Assembly (NCBI GenBank): GCA_900472485.1
Contig: UCII01000005.1
Coordinates: forward strand, 220,520-284,519
Source of the DNA: Hyphomicrobiales bacterium
GTDB taxonomy: Bacteria; Pseudomonadota; Alphaproteobacteria; Rhizobiales; Rhizobiaceae
Length of the DNA stretch: 64,000 bases
Reading direction: 5' to 3'
Of this stretch, positions 36,428 through 45,155 are shown piece by piece. The notes beneath the pieces were generated by a model that was not told the origin of the DNA, did not search any database, and worked only from the letters and a program-made list of their open reading frames with translations. Position 1 is the first letter of the stretch; every line of letters starts with the position of its first letter. Made by a program: the position numbers and the translations under genes.

Positions 36428-38317
36428 GTGAGCAGCGATTCATCAAGAAGCGCCGCGAAGCCACTGGCTTCGCGTGCGCATGTCAATGCGGTCGGTTGGG
36501 GCCAAGGCCTGTCGACGATCGTCCGGATTACCCATATGACGCTGCGCCATCCCTGGCAGACAAGCTTCGCCATTGGGGCAACTTTTGTGGCTGCAACGTT
36601 GCAGCTGACGATCCCGCGCCTGTTGGGCCGTGCCGTCGACCAGACACAGACGGCGGTCGCCGGCGGTGCAGCCGGCCAGATCGCCGAAAATGCCTTGATG
36701 ACAACCGCTCTGCTGCTGCTTGTCGTCAGCATTTTGCGCGGCCTGTTCACGATGGTACAGAACTACTACAGCGAAGCCGTTGGCCATCATATGGGCTATG
36801 AGCTTCGGCTCGCCTGCTATGAGAAGATCCAGCAACTCTCTTTCAGCTTCCACGACAAGGCCCATTCCGGCGATCTCATCACGGTCGGCCTGCTCGATCT
36901 CGAAGGCGTGCGCATGTACTTCTCGACCGCGCTGGTGCGCATGGTGCTATTGACCATGCTGATCGGCGTCGGCGCCTATATGCTGCTGTCCACCGATGTC
37001 GCGCTCGGCCTGCTGGCCCTGAGCTTCGTGCCTTTCGTGGCGTGGCGCTCTTCCGTCACGCAGTTGCGGTTGCGTTCGACATGGCTAGATCTGCAGGAGC
37101 GCCTCTCGGTGCTGACGCGCGTGATGGAGGAAAATCTCGGTGGCATCCGCGTGGTACGCGCCTTCGCCGCGCAGGCGCACGAACTCATGAAGTTTGACCG
37201 GGCCTCGCACAATGCGCTTTCCCTCGCCCACAAGCGCGTCGGCATCCGTGTCGTCAACACGAGCGCCATGAACCTCTCCTTCTTCGTGTCCATGGGCCTC
37301 GTGCTCTGGCTTGGCGGCCTGAAGGTTATCAATGACGAGATCAGTGTCGGCACGCTGGCCTCGTTTCTGACATTCATGACCATTCTGCAGATGCCGGTGC
37401 GCCAGCTCGGCCTGATGGTCAATGCTTTCGCACGCGCCTCGACCTGCGGTTCGCGCGTGTTTGAGCTCCTCGATCTCGACATTCCCATCAAGGATGCGCC
37501 GGACGCCAGGCCGCTCGTCGTGACCGAAGGCACGCTGCGTTTCGAGAATGTCGACTTCAGCTATCCGGGCTCGGAAATGCGGCCGGTGCTGAAGAATATC
37601 TGTTTCGAGGCAAAGCGCGGCGAGACGATCGGCATTGTCGGTCCGCCCGGCAGCGGCAAGTCCACCATTGCCCATCTCATTCCGCGCTTTTACGACGTTA
37701 CGGCCGGGCGGATCACGCTTGACGACCAGGATATCCGCAAGGCGACGCTGCAATCGCTGCGGCAGAACGTTGCCGTCGTGCAGCAGGATTCCTTCCTGTT
37801 CACGACGAGCATCGAGAACAACATCGCCTATGGCGACCCCTGGGCGAAGGAAACCCGCATAGAGCGCGCCGCAGAGTCGGCTCAGCTGCACAATTACATT
37901 CTCGGCCTGCCGGCCGGCTATACGACAATCGTCGGCGAGCGCGGCGTGTCGCTCTCCGGCGGGCAGCGCCAGCGCCTGACAATTGCCCGGACATTGATGC
38001 TGAAGCCCGCCGTGATGGTATTCGACGATTCCACCGCCGCGATCGACGCCGCGACGGAGCAGCGCATCCGCAGCGCCATGAAGCGTTTCGCCCGGGACCG
38101 CGTGACGCTGATCGTCGCCCACAGGCTGAGTTCGCTGATGCATGCCGACCAGATCCTCTTCATCGAGGATGGCGAAATCGTCGAGCGCGGCACGCATGAG
38201 CAGCTCCTGGCCGCAGGTGGGCGATACAAGGCGCTCTACGATCTGCAGGTTCGCCCGGAGGATGATGTCGTCAAGATGTCGGGCGGCACGCTCGAAAGAG
38301 CGAAAAGGGAGGTATGA
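36428..38317 (+). CDS. ABC exporter half-transporter, subunit with degenerate Walker B
   Basis: A 629-residue type IV ABC exporter half: six-helix membrane domain (about 40-340) and NBD (about 370-610). Walker A GPPGSGKST (about 403-411), signature LSGGQRQRL, switch His in IVAHRLSS. The Walker B region reads VMVFDDSTAAID: the catalytic Glu is replaced by Asp, as in the degenerate site of heterodimeric exporters. GTG start (no close ATG). It ends inside the ATG of the partner gene, so the two form one transporter; the substrate (drug, lipid or peptide) is unknown. Confidence 0.9.
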   Translation: MSSDSSRSAAKPLASRAHVNAVGWGQGLSTIVRITHMTLRHPWQTSFAIGATFVAATLQLTIPRLLGRAVDQTQTAVAGGAAGQIAENALMTTALLLLVVSILRGLFTMVQNYYSEAVGHHMGYELRLACYEKIQQLSFSFHDKAHSGDLITVGLLDLEGVRMYFSTALVRMVLLTMLIGVGAYMLLSTDVALGLLALSFVPFVAWRSSVTQLRLRSTWLDLQERLSVLTRVMEENLGGIRVVRAFAAQAHELMKFDRASHNALSLAHKRVGIRVVNTSAMNLSFFVSMGLVLWLGGLKVINDEISVGTLASFLTFMTILQMPVRQLGLMVNAFARASTCGSRVFELLDLDIPIKDAPDARPLVVTEGTLRFENVDFSYPGSEMRPVLKNICFEAKRGETIGIVGPPGSGKSTIAHLIPRFYDVTAGRITLDDQDIRKATLQSLRQNVAVVQQDSFLFTTSIENNIAYGDPWAKETRIERAAESAQLHNYILGLPAGYTTIVGERGVSLSGGQRQRLTIARTLMLKPAVMVFDDSTAAIDAATEQRIRSAMKRFARDRVTLIVAHRLSSLMHADQILFIEDGEIVERGTHEQLLAAGGRYKALYDLQVRPEDDVVKMSGGTLERAKREV

Positions 38318-38319
38318 CA

Positions 38320-40221
38320 ATGTCGGAAACCATCGAAACCGAGCGCAACGATGTGCGCGAGGATGGTCGTCGCCCTCCCCGTGCCGTGGTCGGCTCGCAT
38401 CGCGTCGAAGAGGAGATCTTCGGCAAGGTCTTCGACACCAAGATCATCCGCCGTATCTGGGCCTTCGTCAGCCCCTATCGGCGGCAGATCTACATCTCCG
38501 TTGCGGCCGTTCTGCTCTTCACCGCATCGCAGATCGTCATACCGCTCGTCATCCGCCATGCGATCGACAGCGCGATGGCGCGCGGAGCCATAGATTATTT
38601 TGCACTCTGGTTGTCTCTGGGAGTTTTCACGGCGGCCATCCTCGTCAATTACGGGGCGAGCTATGTGCAGGAAACCTATGTCGGCCAGGTCGCCGAGGAA
38701 GTGCTGTTCGACATTCGCCGGGCTATGTTTGCGCATCTGCAGCGCGTTTCGCTATCCTTCATGGACAAAACGGAGGTCGGTCGACTGATGTCGCGCCTGC
38801 AGGGCGACGTCAACTCCATGCAGGAATTCCTTGAAACTTCAGTGCTTTCCGTCGGCGACATAGCCCTGCTCTTCGGCATCGTCATCGTCATGCTGTCGCT
38901 GGATTTCCGGCTCGGCCTGCTGACGCTTTCCGTCATGCCGATCCTTTTCATCGTACGGCTGTTCTGGCTGCCGAAGGCGCGGGTCGCCTTCATGAACGCA
39001 CATGAGACCAACTCCGTCACCAGTGGCGCACTAGCGGAAGCGATCCATGGAGTGCGTGCCGTCCAGGGCATGCATCGGCAGAGCGTGAACTTCTCGCTTT
39101 TCGACGAAAAAGCCCACGCGAACCTCCAGACGCACCTGACGGCGGCGCGCTATGCCCAGGTCATGGTGCCGATCGTCGACACGCTGACCGGCATGGCCAT
39201 GGCGATCGTCATCATCGTCGGCGGCTCGATGGTTCTGAACCACAGGCTCGATGTCGGCATCATGGTCGCCTTCCTGTTCTACATTCAGCGCTTCTTCGAC
39301 CCGATCCGTTCGCTGACCATGCAATATTCGGTCATGCAGCGCGCCATGGCGTCCGGCCAGCGGCTGACCGAGGTGCTCGACGTTCCGGTCGACATCAAGG
39401 ATGCGCCCGATGCGATCGAACTGTCGCCGGATATGGATGGCTCGGTCGAGTTCCGCGATGTGATCTTCGGCTATAATCCCAAGCATCCCGTGCTGAAGAA
39501 TGTCAGCTTCAGGGTCAATCCCGGAGAAACGGTGGCGTTGATCGGGCCAACGGGCTCGGGCAAGTCGAGCTCGATGGCCCTCATCCATCGCTTTTATGAT
39601 GTGCAGCATGGCCAGGTATTGGTCGGCGGTCATGACGTACGCTCCCTTACCCAGGATTCGCTTGGACGCCAGATTGCCATGGTGCTGCAGGAGCCGTTCC
39701 TCTTCACCGGCACGGTGCTGGAGAACATCCGCTACAACAAGACAGAGGCGACGCGCGAAGAGGTCATCGAGGCCGCCAAAGCGGTCGGCGCGCATGAGTT
39801 CATCATGCGCCTTCCGGATGGCTACGATTCCGTTCTCGGCGAGCGCGGCGGCGGCCTTTCGCTCGGCCAGCGCCAGCTCGTCAGCTTCGCCCGCGCCCTT
39901 GTCGCGGATGCCAAGATCCTCGTGCTCGACGAAGCCACTGCGAATATCGACAGCTACACCGAAATGCTGATCCAGAAAGCGTTGGTGAAGCTGCTCGAAG
40001 GCCGCACCGGTCTCGTGATCGCCCATCGTCTGGCCACCATCCGTGAGGCCGACCGCATTATCGTGCTGCAGAATGGCCAGTTGCTTGAAAGCGGCAACCA
40101 CAATCAGCTGATGGCAAACGGCAAGCTTTACTCGAAGCTCTATAACCTCAATTATGCGTCTTTCGACGATATTCCGGAGGAAGAGGTCTCCGCTTCGGTG
40201 CCGGTGGAGTCGCGGACGTAG
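38320..40221 (+). CDS. ABC exporter half-transporter, partner subunit with intact Walker B
   Basis: A 633-residue partner of the preceding half-transporter. Membrane domain about 50-350; Walker A GPTGSGKSS (about 409-417), Walker B ILVLDEATANID with catalytic Glu, switch His in VIAHRLAT. The signature is LSLGQ instead of LSGGQ. ATG 38320 is chosen because GGGAGG is 8 nt upstream; ATG 38314 overlaps the previous stop but is only 2 nt from that site. Together the subunits give one complete and one degenerate ATP site, the LmrCD/TM287-288 pattern. Confidence 0.9.
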   Translation: MSETIETERNDVREDGRRPPRAVVGSHRVEEEIFGKVFDTKIIRRIWAFVSPYRRQIYISVAAVLLFTASQIVIPLVIRHAIDSAMARGAIDYFALWLSLGVFTAAILVNYGASYVQETYVGQVAEEVLFDIRRAMFAHLQRVSLSFMDKTEVGRLMSRLQGDVNSMQEFLETSVLSVGDIALLFGIVIVMLSLDFRLGLLTLSVMPILFIVRLFWLPKARVAFMNAHETNSVTSGALAEAIHGVRAVQGMHRQSVNFSLFDEKAHANLQTHLTAARYAQVMVPIVDTLTGMAMAIVIIVGGSMVLNHRLDVGIMVAFLFYIQRFFDPIRSLTMQYSVMQRAMASGQRLTEVLDVPVDIKDAPDAIELSPDMDGSVEFRDVIFGYNPKHPVLKNVSFRVNPGETVALIGPTGSGKSSSMALIHRFYDVQHGQVLVGGHDVRSLTQDSLGRQIAMVLQEPFLFTGTVLENIRYNKTEATREEVIEAAKAVGAHEFIMRLPDGYDSVLGERGGGLSLGQRQLVSFARALVADAKILVLDEATANIDSYTEMLIQKALVKLLEGRTGLVIAHRLATIREADRIIVLQNGQLLESGNHNQLMANGKLYSKLYNLNYASFDDIPEEEVSASVPVESRT

Positions 40222-40256
40222 AGTATTTCGCACAAACTGTGGGGGCATAATCAACA

Positions 40257-40847
40257 ATGACCGACAGTATTCTGGTTCTCTACGGGTCCTACCGATCGGA
40301 TCGTGCCGGCATTCGTCTTGCGAATTATCTCGTAACCAGCCTAGGTCAGCGCGGAAACGATGTGGAACTCATCGACGCAAAGGCGGTTGGCCTGCCGATG
40401 CTCGATCGGATGTACAAGGAATATCCCAAAGGTTCCGCGCCCTCGGCAATGGAGCAGCTTGCCGAGAAAATTCGAACTGCCGATGCCTTCGTTTTCGTCA
40501 CGGGCGAATATAATTGGGGCATGCAACCCGGCCTGAAAAACCTGACCGATCATTACCTTGAGGAGTGGTTTTGGCGCCCGGCGGCTATTGCAAGTTACTC
40601 TGCCGGCCGCCTTTCCGGCGCCCACGCGGCGGTCTCCTGGCATGGCACTCTTTCCGAGATGGGAATGGTCGTTATCTCGAGCACGCTTACCGTCGCCAAT
40701 ATTTCGGCGGCATTGGACGTTGACGGCAAGCCGACGGGGAGCGGAGGCGATGCGCTGGCAAGAGCTTTCCCCCGTTTTGCCGAGGACCTCGCCTGGTGGA
40801 CCGAGGCAGCAAAACAGCAGCGAGCCCGTAAGGCTCCTCCGTACTGA
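40257..40847 (+). CDS. NADPH-dependent FMN reductase family protein
   Basis: A 196-residue flavodoxin-like fold (SsuE/ArsH/ChrR group): GSYRSDRAGIRLANYL (FMN phosphate loop) and VTGEYNWGMQPGLKNLTDH (the GEYN signature of NADPH:FMN/quinone reductases). Probably reduces FMN or quinones in the cytosol. 35 nt after the ABC pair; a co-transcribed role in detoxification is possible. Confidence 0.88.
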   Translation: MTDSILVLYGSYRSDRAGIRLANYLVTSLGQRGNDVELIDAKAVGLPMLDRMYKEYPKGSAPSAMEQLAEKIRTADAFVFVTGEYNWGMQPGLKNLTDHYLEEWFWRPAAIASYSAGRLSGAHAAVSWHGTLSEMGMVVISSTLTVANISAALDVDGKPTGSGGDALARAFPRFAEDLAWWTEAAKQQRARKAPPY

Positions 40848-40950
40848 AAACCCGCGGCCTGGCCACAGCCAGACGCATTCCGCTCATTCCATCTAGCCTC
40901 GCGCGCCAGCAGATTGAGTACCTGCTTCACAGAGGTCAAGCTTCGCGATG

Positions 40951-40973
40951 GTAACTTGCATCATGATAGTTAC
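40951..40973. promoter_or_regulatory. Inverted repeat upstream of HxlR gene (operator candidate)
   Basis: GTAACT (40951-40956) and AGTTAC (40968-40973) with an 11-nt spacer, ending 2 nt before the HxlR start. Position and symmetry fit an autoregulatory operator of a dimeric winged-helix protein. Confidence 0.4.
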
Positions 40974-40975
40974 TT

Positions 40976-41500
40976 ATGCTATCTGCCTCGCCCATGCAGA
41001 GAACCAGCTTCAGCAATTTCAAATGCCCCGCCGCCCGTGCGCTCGAAAGCGTGGGCGACTGGTGGAGCATCCTGATCCTACGTGATGCGCTGCAGGGATT
41101 GAGCCGGTTCGACGAATTCCAGAAAAATCTCGGCGTTGCGCCGAACATCCTGACGCGGCGGCTCAAGCATCTCACAGACGAAGGCCTGTTCGAGCGGCGA
41201 CTCTATCAGGAGCGGCCGCCGCGCTACGAATATGTGCTGACCGAAAAGGGCCGGGATTTCTTCCCTGTGCTAATGGCGCTCTTCACCTGGGGCAATCGGC
41301 ACTTGCCTGCCGAAGAAGTCGCAATGCGCCTCGTCGACGCCAATACCGGTGAGGATCGCGACCCGCTTCTCATCGATCGCGTCACCGGCCGCGCCTTTCA
41401 GCCCGAAGACACGATACTCGTGCCCGGGCCTGCGGCCGATGACACCGTTCATGAACGCATCGCCCAGATGAAAGCATGGTTTCTGGGCTTCGACGCCTGA
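40976..41500 (+). CDS. HxlR-family transcriptional regulator
   Basis: A 174-residue HxlR-type winged helix with an early Cys (FKCPAARALESVGDWWSILILRDAL), QKNLGVAPNILTRRLKHLTDEGLFERR and YVLTEKGRDFFPVL. In relatives the N-terminal Cys can sense thiol-reactive compounds. ATG 40976 or 40994 could be the start. The fabF-like gene follows after 17 nt and is probably in the same operon. Confidence 0.9.
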   Translation: MLSASPMQRTSFSNFKCPAARALESVGDWWSILILRDALQGLSRFDEFQKNLGVAPNILTRRLKHLTDEGLFERRLYQERPPRYEYVLTEKGRDFFPVLMALFTWGNRHLPAEEVAMRLVDANTGEDRDPLLIDRVTGRAFQPEDTILVPGPAADDTVHERIAQMKAWFLGFDA

Positions 41501-41517
41501 CATAGTAGGAGCAAGAC

Positions 41518-42783
41518 ATGGATCGTATCGTCGTCACCGGCATGGGGCTGGTTTCTCCCCTGGGCGTAGGTGTCAATGCAAGCTGGAAGAGGCTGGTTGA
41601 GGGCCGCTCCGGTCTCAGGCTGCTGCCCGAGGAGATGGTAGGCGATCTCGGGGCGAAGATCGGCGGCGTCGTCCCCGATATCGCTCAAGATCCCGAGGCC
41701 GGCTTCGATGCCGATCGCTATGTGCCCGTCAAAGACCAGAAGAAGATGGATCGCTTCATCCTCTTCGCCATGGCTGCCGCCGAGGAAGCGATCCTGCAGT
41801 CAGGCTGGCAACCGACTGACCTCGGTGCTCTGGAACGGACGGCCACGATCATTGCATCGGGCGTCGGTGGTTTTCCCGCCATCGCCGATGCCGTGCGCAC
41901 GGCTGAAACAAAGGGCGTGCGGCGCTTGTCGCCGTTCACGATCCCCTCCTTCCTCGTCAACCTCGCCGCCGGCCAGGTGAGTATCCGCTATGGCTTCAAG
42001 GGACCGCTCGGTGCGCCGGTCACCGCCTGTGCGGCCAGCGTGCAGGCAATTGGCGATGCGGCGCGGCTGATCCGGTCCGGAGAGGCCGATGTTGCCATCT
42101 GCGGCGGAGCGGAAGCCTGCATCGACAAGGTCAGCCTTGGCGGCTTTGCTGCGGCGCGTGCGCTTTCGACAGGCTTCAGCAATCGCCCCGAGGAAGCCTC
42201 CCGTCCCTTCGACAGCGGCCGTGACGGCTTCGTCATGGGTGAAGGCGCCGGCATGCTTGTCATCGAAAGCCTCGAGCATGCGCTCGCCCGCGGCGCAACG
42301 CCGCTTGCCGAACTTGTCGGTTATGGCACCGCCGCCGATGCATATCACATGACGGCAGGGCCGGAAGACGGCGATGGCGCACGCCGGGCCATGCTTGCCG
42401 CCCTCGCCCAGGCTCGCATTTCCCCGTCCGAGGTCAAACACCTGAATGCGCACGCGACATCGACCCAGGTCGGCGACCGAGGCGAGATGGAGGCGATCAA
42501 GACTGTCTTCGGCCGCGACGGCGCGATCGCCGTAAGTGGCACGAAAGCCGCGACCGGCCATCTTCTGGGTGCTGCCGGCGGCATGGAAGCGATCTTCACG
42601 ATTATGGCTCTGCGTGATCAGGTTGCCCCGCCGACGCGCAATCTGCAGGATCCGGATCCCGCAGCGGAAGGTATCGACATCGTCGGCAGCACCGCGCGGC
42701 CAATGGCCATGGAGTATGCGATCTCCAATGGTTTTGGTTTCGGCGGCGTCAACGCCAGCGCCCTCTTCCGCCGCTGGCAGTAA
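41518..42783 (+). CDS. fabF: Beta-ketoacyl-ACP synthase II (FabF-like)
   Basis: 421 residues of the thiolase fold, condensing malonyl-ACP with acyl-ACP. Catalytic Cys171 (TACAAS), His312 (NAHATST), Lys343 and His348 (KAATGHLLGAAG) are all in place. RBS AGGAG 7 nt upstream. No acyl carrier protein gene is nearby, so this is not the housekeeping fab cluster; the HxlR gene upstream suggests regulated use, perhaps for a special fatty acid or envelope lipid. Confidence 0.92.
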   Translation: MDRIVVTGMGLVSPLGVGVNASWKRLVEGRSGLRLLPEEMVGDLGAKIGGVVPDIAQDPEAGFDADRYVPVKDQKKMDRFILFAMAAAEEAILQSGWQPTDLGALERTATIIASGVGGFPAIADAVRTAETKGVRRLSPFTIPSFLVNLAAGQVSIRYGFKGPLGAPVTACAASVQAIGDAARLIRSGEADVAICGGAEACIDKVSLGGFAAARALSTGFSNRPEEASRPFDSGRDGFVMGEGAGMLVIESLEHALARGATPLAELVGYGTAADAYHMTAGPEDGDGARRAMLAALAQARISPSEVKHLNAHATSTQVGDRGEMEAIKTVFGRDGAIAVSGTKAATGHLLGAAGGMEAIFTIMALRDQVAPPTRNLQDPDPAAEGIDIVGSTARPMAMEYAISNGFGFGGVNASALFRRWQ

Positions 42784-42840
42784 TCGCTTCTGCTTGCGAT
42801 CAAAGCGCGCTAAGCTTTCTCCATATGGCTGGGGACAGAC

Positions 42841-43263
42841 ATGCGCGCTTTTTCTTTCGCCGTTTTTCTCTGCTGCTTTGCCGTTGTGCCGGTCGCTTAC
42901 GCGGAAGATCCGGTGCAGACGGCACAGAGCCTCATTGAGCAACAAATCGAGGCCTTTCTGCACGATGATGCGGCGACCGCCTATTCCTTCGCCGCACCCG
43001 GCATCAAGGCGCTCTTCCCGGATAAGGACAGCTTCTTCGCCATGGTGAAGAAGAGCTACCAGCCGGTCTATCATCCCGGCAACTATGCCTTCGGCAAAAG
43101 CCGCGCGATCGACAACGGCGCAATCGTCTATCAGGAGGTGCTGATCACAGGGACCGATGATAGGGACTGGACGGCGATCTACCAGATAATTCGTCAGCCG
43201 GACGGCAGTTACAAGATCAATGGCGTGCAGATTCTTGCCAAAACGGCAAGCGAGGGCATTTGA
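42841..43263 (+). CDS. DUF4864 exported protein
   Basis: 140 residues; signal peptide cut near VAYA-ED (residue 21), then a single NTF2/SnoaL-like DUF4864 domain (IEQQIEAFLHDDAATAYSFA; YPVYHPGNYAF-like middle). Function unknown, periplasmic. It follows fabF by 57 nt and ends before a bidirectional terminator. Confidence 0.82.
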   Translation: MRAFSFAVFLCCFAVVPVAYAEDPVQTAQSLIEQQIEAFLHDDAATAYSFAAPGIKALFPDKDSFFAMVKKSYQPVYHPGNYAFGKSRAIDNGAIVYQEVLITGTDDRDWTAIYQIIRQPDGSYKINGVQILAKTASEGI

Positions 43264-43288
43264 ACTGCGGCTACGCCCAAACAGCAAA

Positions 43289-43320
43289 ACAGCGCGTCTT
43301 TCCTAGGAAAAACGCGCTGT
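43289..43320. terminator. Bidirectional terminator between DUF4864 and SleB-like genes
   Basis: ACAGCGCGT (43289-43297) pairs with ACGCGCTGT (43312-43320); the minus-strand reading is followed by TTTTGC. It lies between convergent genes. Confidence 0.6.
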
Positions 43321-43341
43321 GTAAACTGCGACCAGCTGTTT

Positions 43342-44232
43342 CTAACCGCGAATTCTAGCTGCACTTCCGACAGCGCTATCGCCTTCGAAGCCCGGTCGTG
43401 GCTGAGGAATGACGACCGTCGAAGCCGGTATAGGCGTATTCGTATATGTGGTCTCGCCGCTCGAAAGCGGTCCCGAAATTGCCATGTCTGTGGGTGCTGG
43501 CGTCGGGATCGGTACCGCGGCCGGGATCAGAACGGCGCTCTGCGGCATGGTCACCACCGGGTTGGAGACGGGCGTAAAGGCCGCGACGGCCGAAGTCGTC
43601 GGCGCCGGCTGCGTTTCCGGCAGGACGAACGGAGATTGCGGCGCGCCCTGCGTGGGCACGTAATTCATCGCAACCTCATAGGCCGGAAGCGGCGCGGGCG
43701 TCTGCAATTCGCCATCGCGACCACGCTTCTCATAGAACGCGTTGCCGCCGGCATAAGCGACGTAGTGCATATTATCGTACGGGAATCTCAGGCCTTCGGT
43801 ATGAAAGAACATCGCGTCCTTCACCTGGGGGTGCCGTTCGCCGCGCAGGATCTTCGAGGCAGCAACTTCGAGATCCGGCTTTGCCTGATCCTTGACTTCC
43901 CTGCTCATTACGCCTGGCGCGAACTGCTTTTCCTGAGCAACGACGCCACAAATCGTGGGCGGATAGGCACCGGAGGTCAATCTATTCATCACGACCGTGC
44001 CAACGGCCATGTAACCGCTGGGATCGGAGCGTTCCGACTCGAAATACATTGCACGTTCGAGACAATCCTTGTCCTTCATCGTGTAATTATACGTCACTTT
44101 TGCGCCACGAATGGGCTTGGTGGTATTGCTGGGGGTGGGGGTTGTCTTCTGTGTTGTCGTACAGCTGGTAGCGGCCAAACCGACAACCAATAGCCCCGAA
44201 AGACATGCCCCGAATTTGCGTTGCGCCCTCAA
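43342..44232 (-). CDS. SleB-family cell wall hydrolase, lipoprotein
   Basis: 296 residues. TTG 44232 is selected as start: GGAGG lies 8 nt upstream and the product begins with a compact lipoprotein signal (MRAQRKFGACLSGLLVVG, lipobox ATSC with Cys24). The longer frame to 44352 adds 40 unlikely residues. The Hydrolase_2/SleB domain spans about 55-180 (AMYFESERSDPSGYMAVG with the catalytic Glu, VVMNRLTSG, TICGVVAQEKQF). A Pro/Ala/Thr-rich tail of about 110 residues follows. Likely cuts glycan strands in the periplasm. Confidence 0.88.
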   Translation of the reverse strand: MRAQRKFGACLSGLLVVGLAATSCTTTQKTTPTPSNTTKPIRGAKVTYNYTMKDKDCLERAMYFESERSDPSGYMAVGTVVMNRLTSGAYPPTICGVVAQEKQFAPGVMSREVKDQAKPDLEVAASKILRGERHPQVKDAMFFHTEGLRFPYDNMHYVAYAGGNAFYEKRGRDGELQTPAPLPAYEVAMNYVPTQGAPQSPFVLPETQPAPTTSAVAAFTPVSNPVVTMPQSAVLIPAAVPIPTPAPTDMAISGPLSSGETTYTNTPIPASTVVIPQPRPGFEGDSAVGSAARIRG

Positions 44233-44485
44233 CGGCAAGTGCCTCCTATTTTCGGTAGTACAGCCCTTATCGATTAAGAGAATGCGTTTTAGCCGGATTT
44301 TTTCAAAATTCCAAGCGGCCACGCAATCAAATCTGCCAATGACGTTTTTCAAAGGCGGATGGACCGTTTATTCCGATTCGCTATTTTTCCCAATGCTTTA
44401 TTGTCGCCAAGCTCATTTTGAAACACGACCGGAAACGGAAATTGCCCAAGGCAAGCCCGTTCCAGCCGGCTCAAAATGATGTTCG

Positions 44486-44911
44486 TTAAGGATAGCAATC
44501 AATCGATAATAAATGATTTACCAACAGAGCAAGGTCCATGCGCCAGCCGACTTCGATGAGAATTTGCCCCGGTGCCAAACAATAAAACGACCAATTACCA
44601 CGTATGGCCGAAGGTGGTTTCCAGATCTCGCAGCCACTCGATTTCGCCCGTTCGAACAACAGATCGACGGCCTCGCGCGAGGGCTGCATAAAGCCGATAT
44701 GATAGGTATTGCGACCCACGGAGACACCATCGGCGCCGCCGAATTTCTCGACTGGCTGACTGATGACAAGTTCGAGCCCGGCGTCGTCGCCAAGAATGGC
44801 GAGGCCATTTGCGCCGCGCGTTTCCACCTCCGTCAGGCCAAAAACGGAAACAAAGAAATCCCGCGTCGCAGCGACATCGGGAACATGCAGATCCAGGTGG
44901 TTCAGTCTCAT
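44486..44911 (-). CDS. VOC-family protein
   Basis: 141 residues: MRLNHLDLHVPDVAATRDFF start, HIGFMQPSREAVDLLFERAK, PGQILIEVGWRMD end; a vicinal oxygen chelate fold of unknown substrate. ATG 44911 has GGAG 6-9 nt upstream; the frame continues to 44986 without support. It is unrelated in sequence to the VOC gene at 2703. Confidence 0.8.
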   Translation of the reverse strand: MRLNHLDLHVPDVAATRDFFVSVFGLTEVETRGANGLAILGDDAGLELVISQPVEKFGGADGVSVGRNTYHIGFMQPSREAVDLLFERAKSSGCEIWKPPSAIRGNWSFYCLAPGQILIEVGWRMDLALLVNHLLSIDCYP

Positions 44912-45051
44912 GACAGCTCCAAAGGGCTTTCCCGCGGAGACATGTCGGTCGATCCGGCCACGCCAACGCGAGACACTCGACCACAATGGTCAAGTTCCGC
45001 GTCGCGGGCTCTCATCACCAATGGCAAGGAGCAGTGCTTCCAGACTGGAAG

Positions 45052-45086
45052 GGGTTGGGCCTACCGAAACCAACCCTGCCTTTTTC
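45052..45086 (+). terminator. Terminator-like hairpin on the + strand without an upstream + gene
   Basis: GGGTTGG (45052-45058) / CCAACCC (45070-45076) then GCCTTTTT, preceded by a second hairpin CTTCCAG/CTGGAAG. It lies between the tgt end and the VOC start, both on the other strand. It may be a small-RNA terminator or chance. Confidence 0.4.
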
Positions 45087-45155
45087 GACACGCTTCTGTT
45101 AGCGCGAAATCGCCATAGCAGCAAGATCGCGTGGCGCATCCTTATCGTAGCAGGA

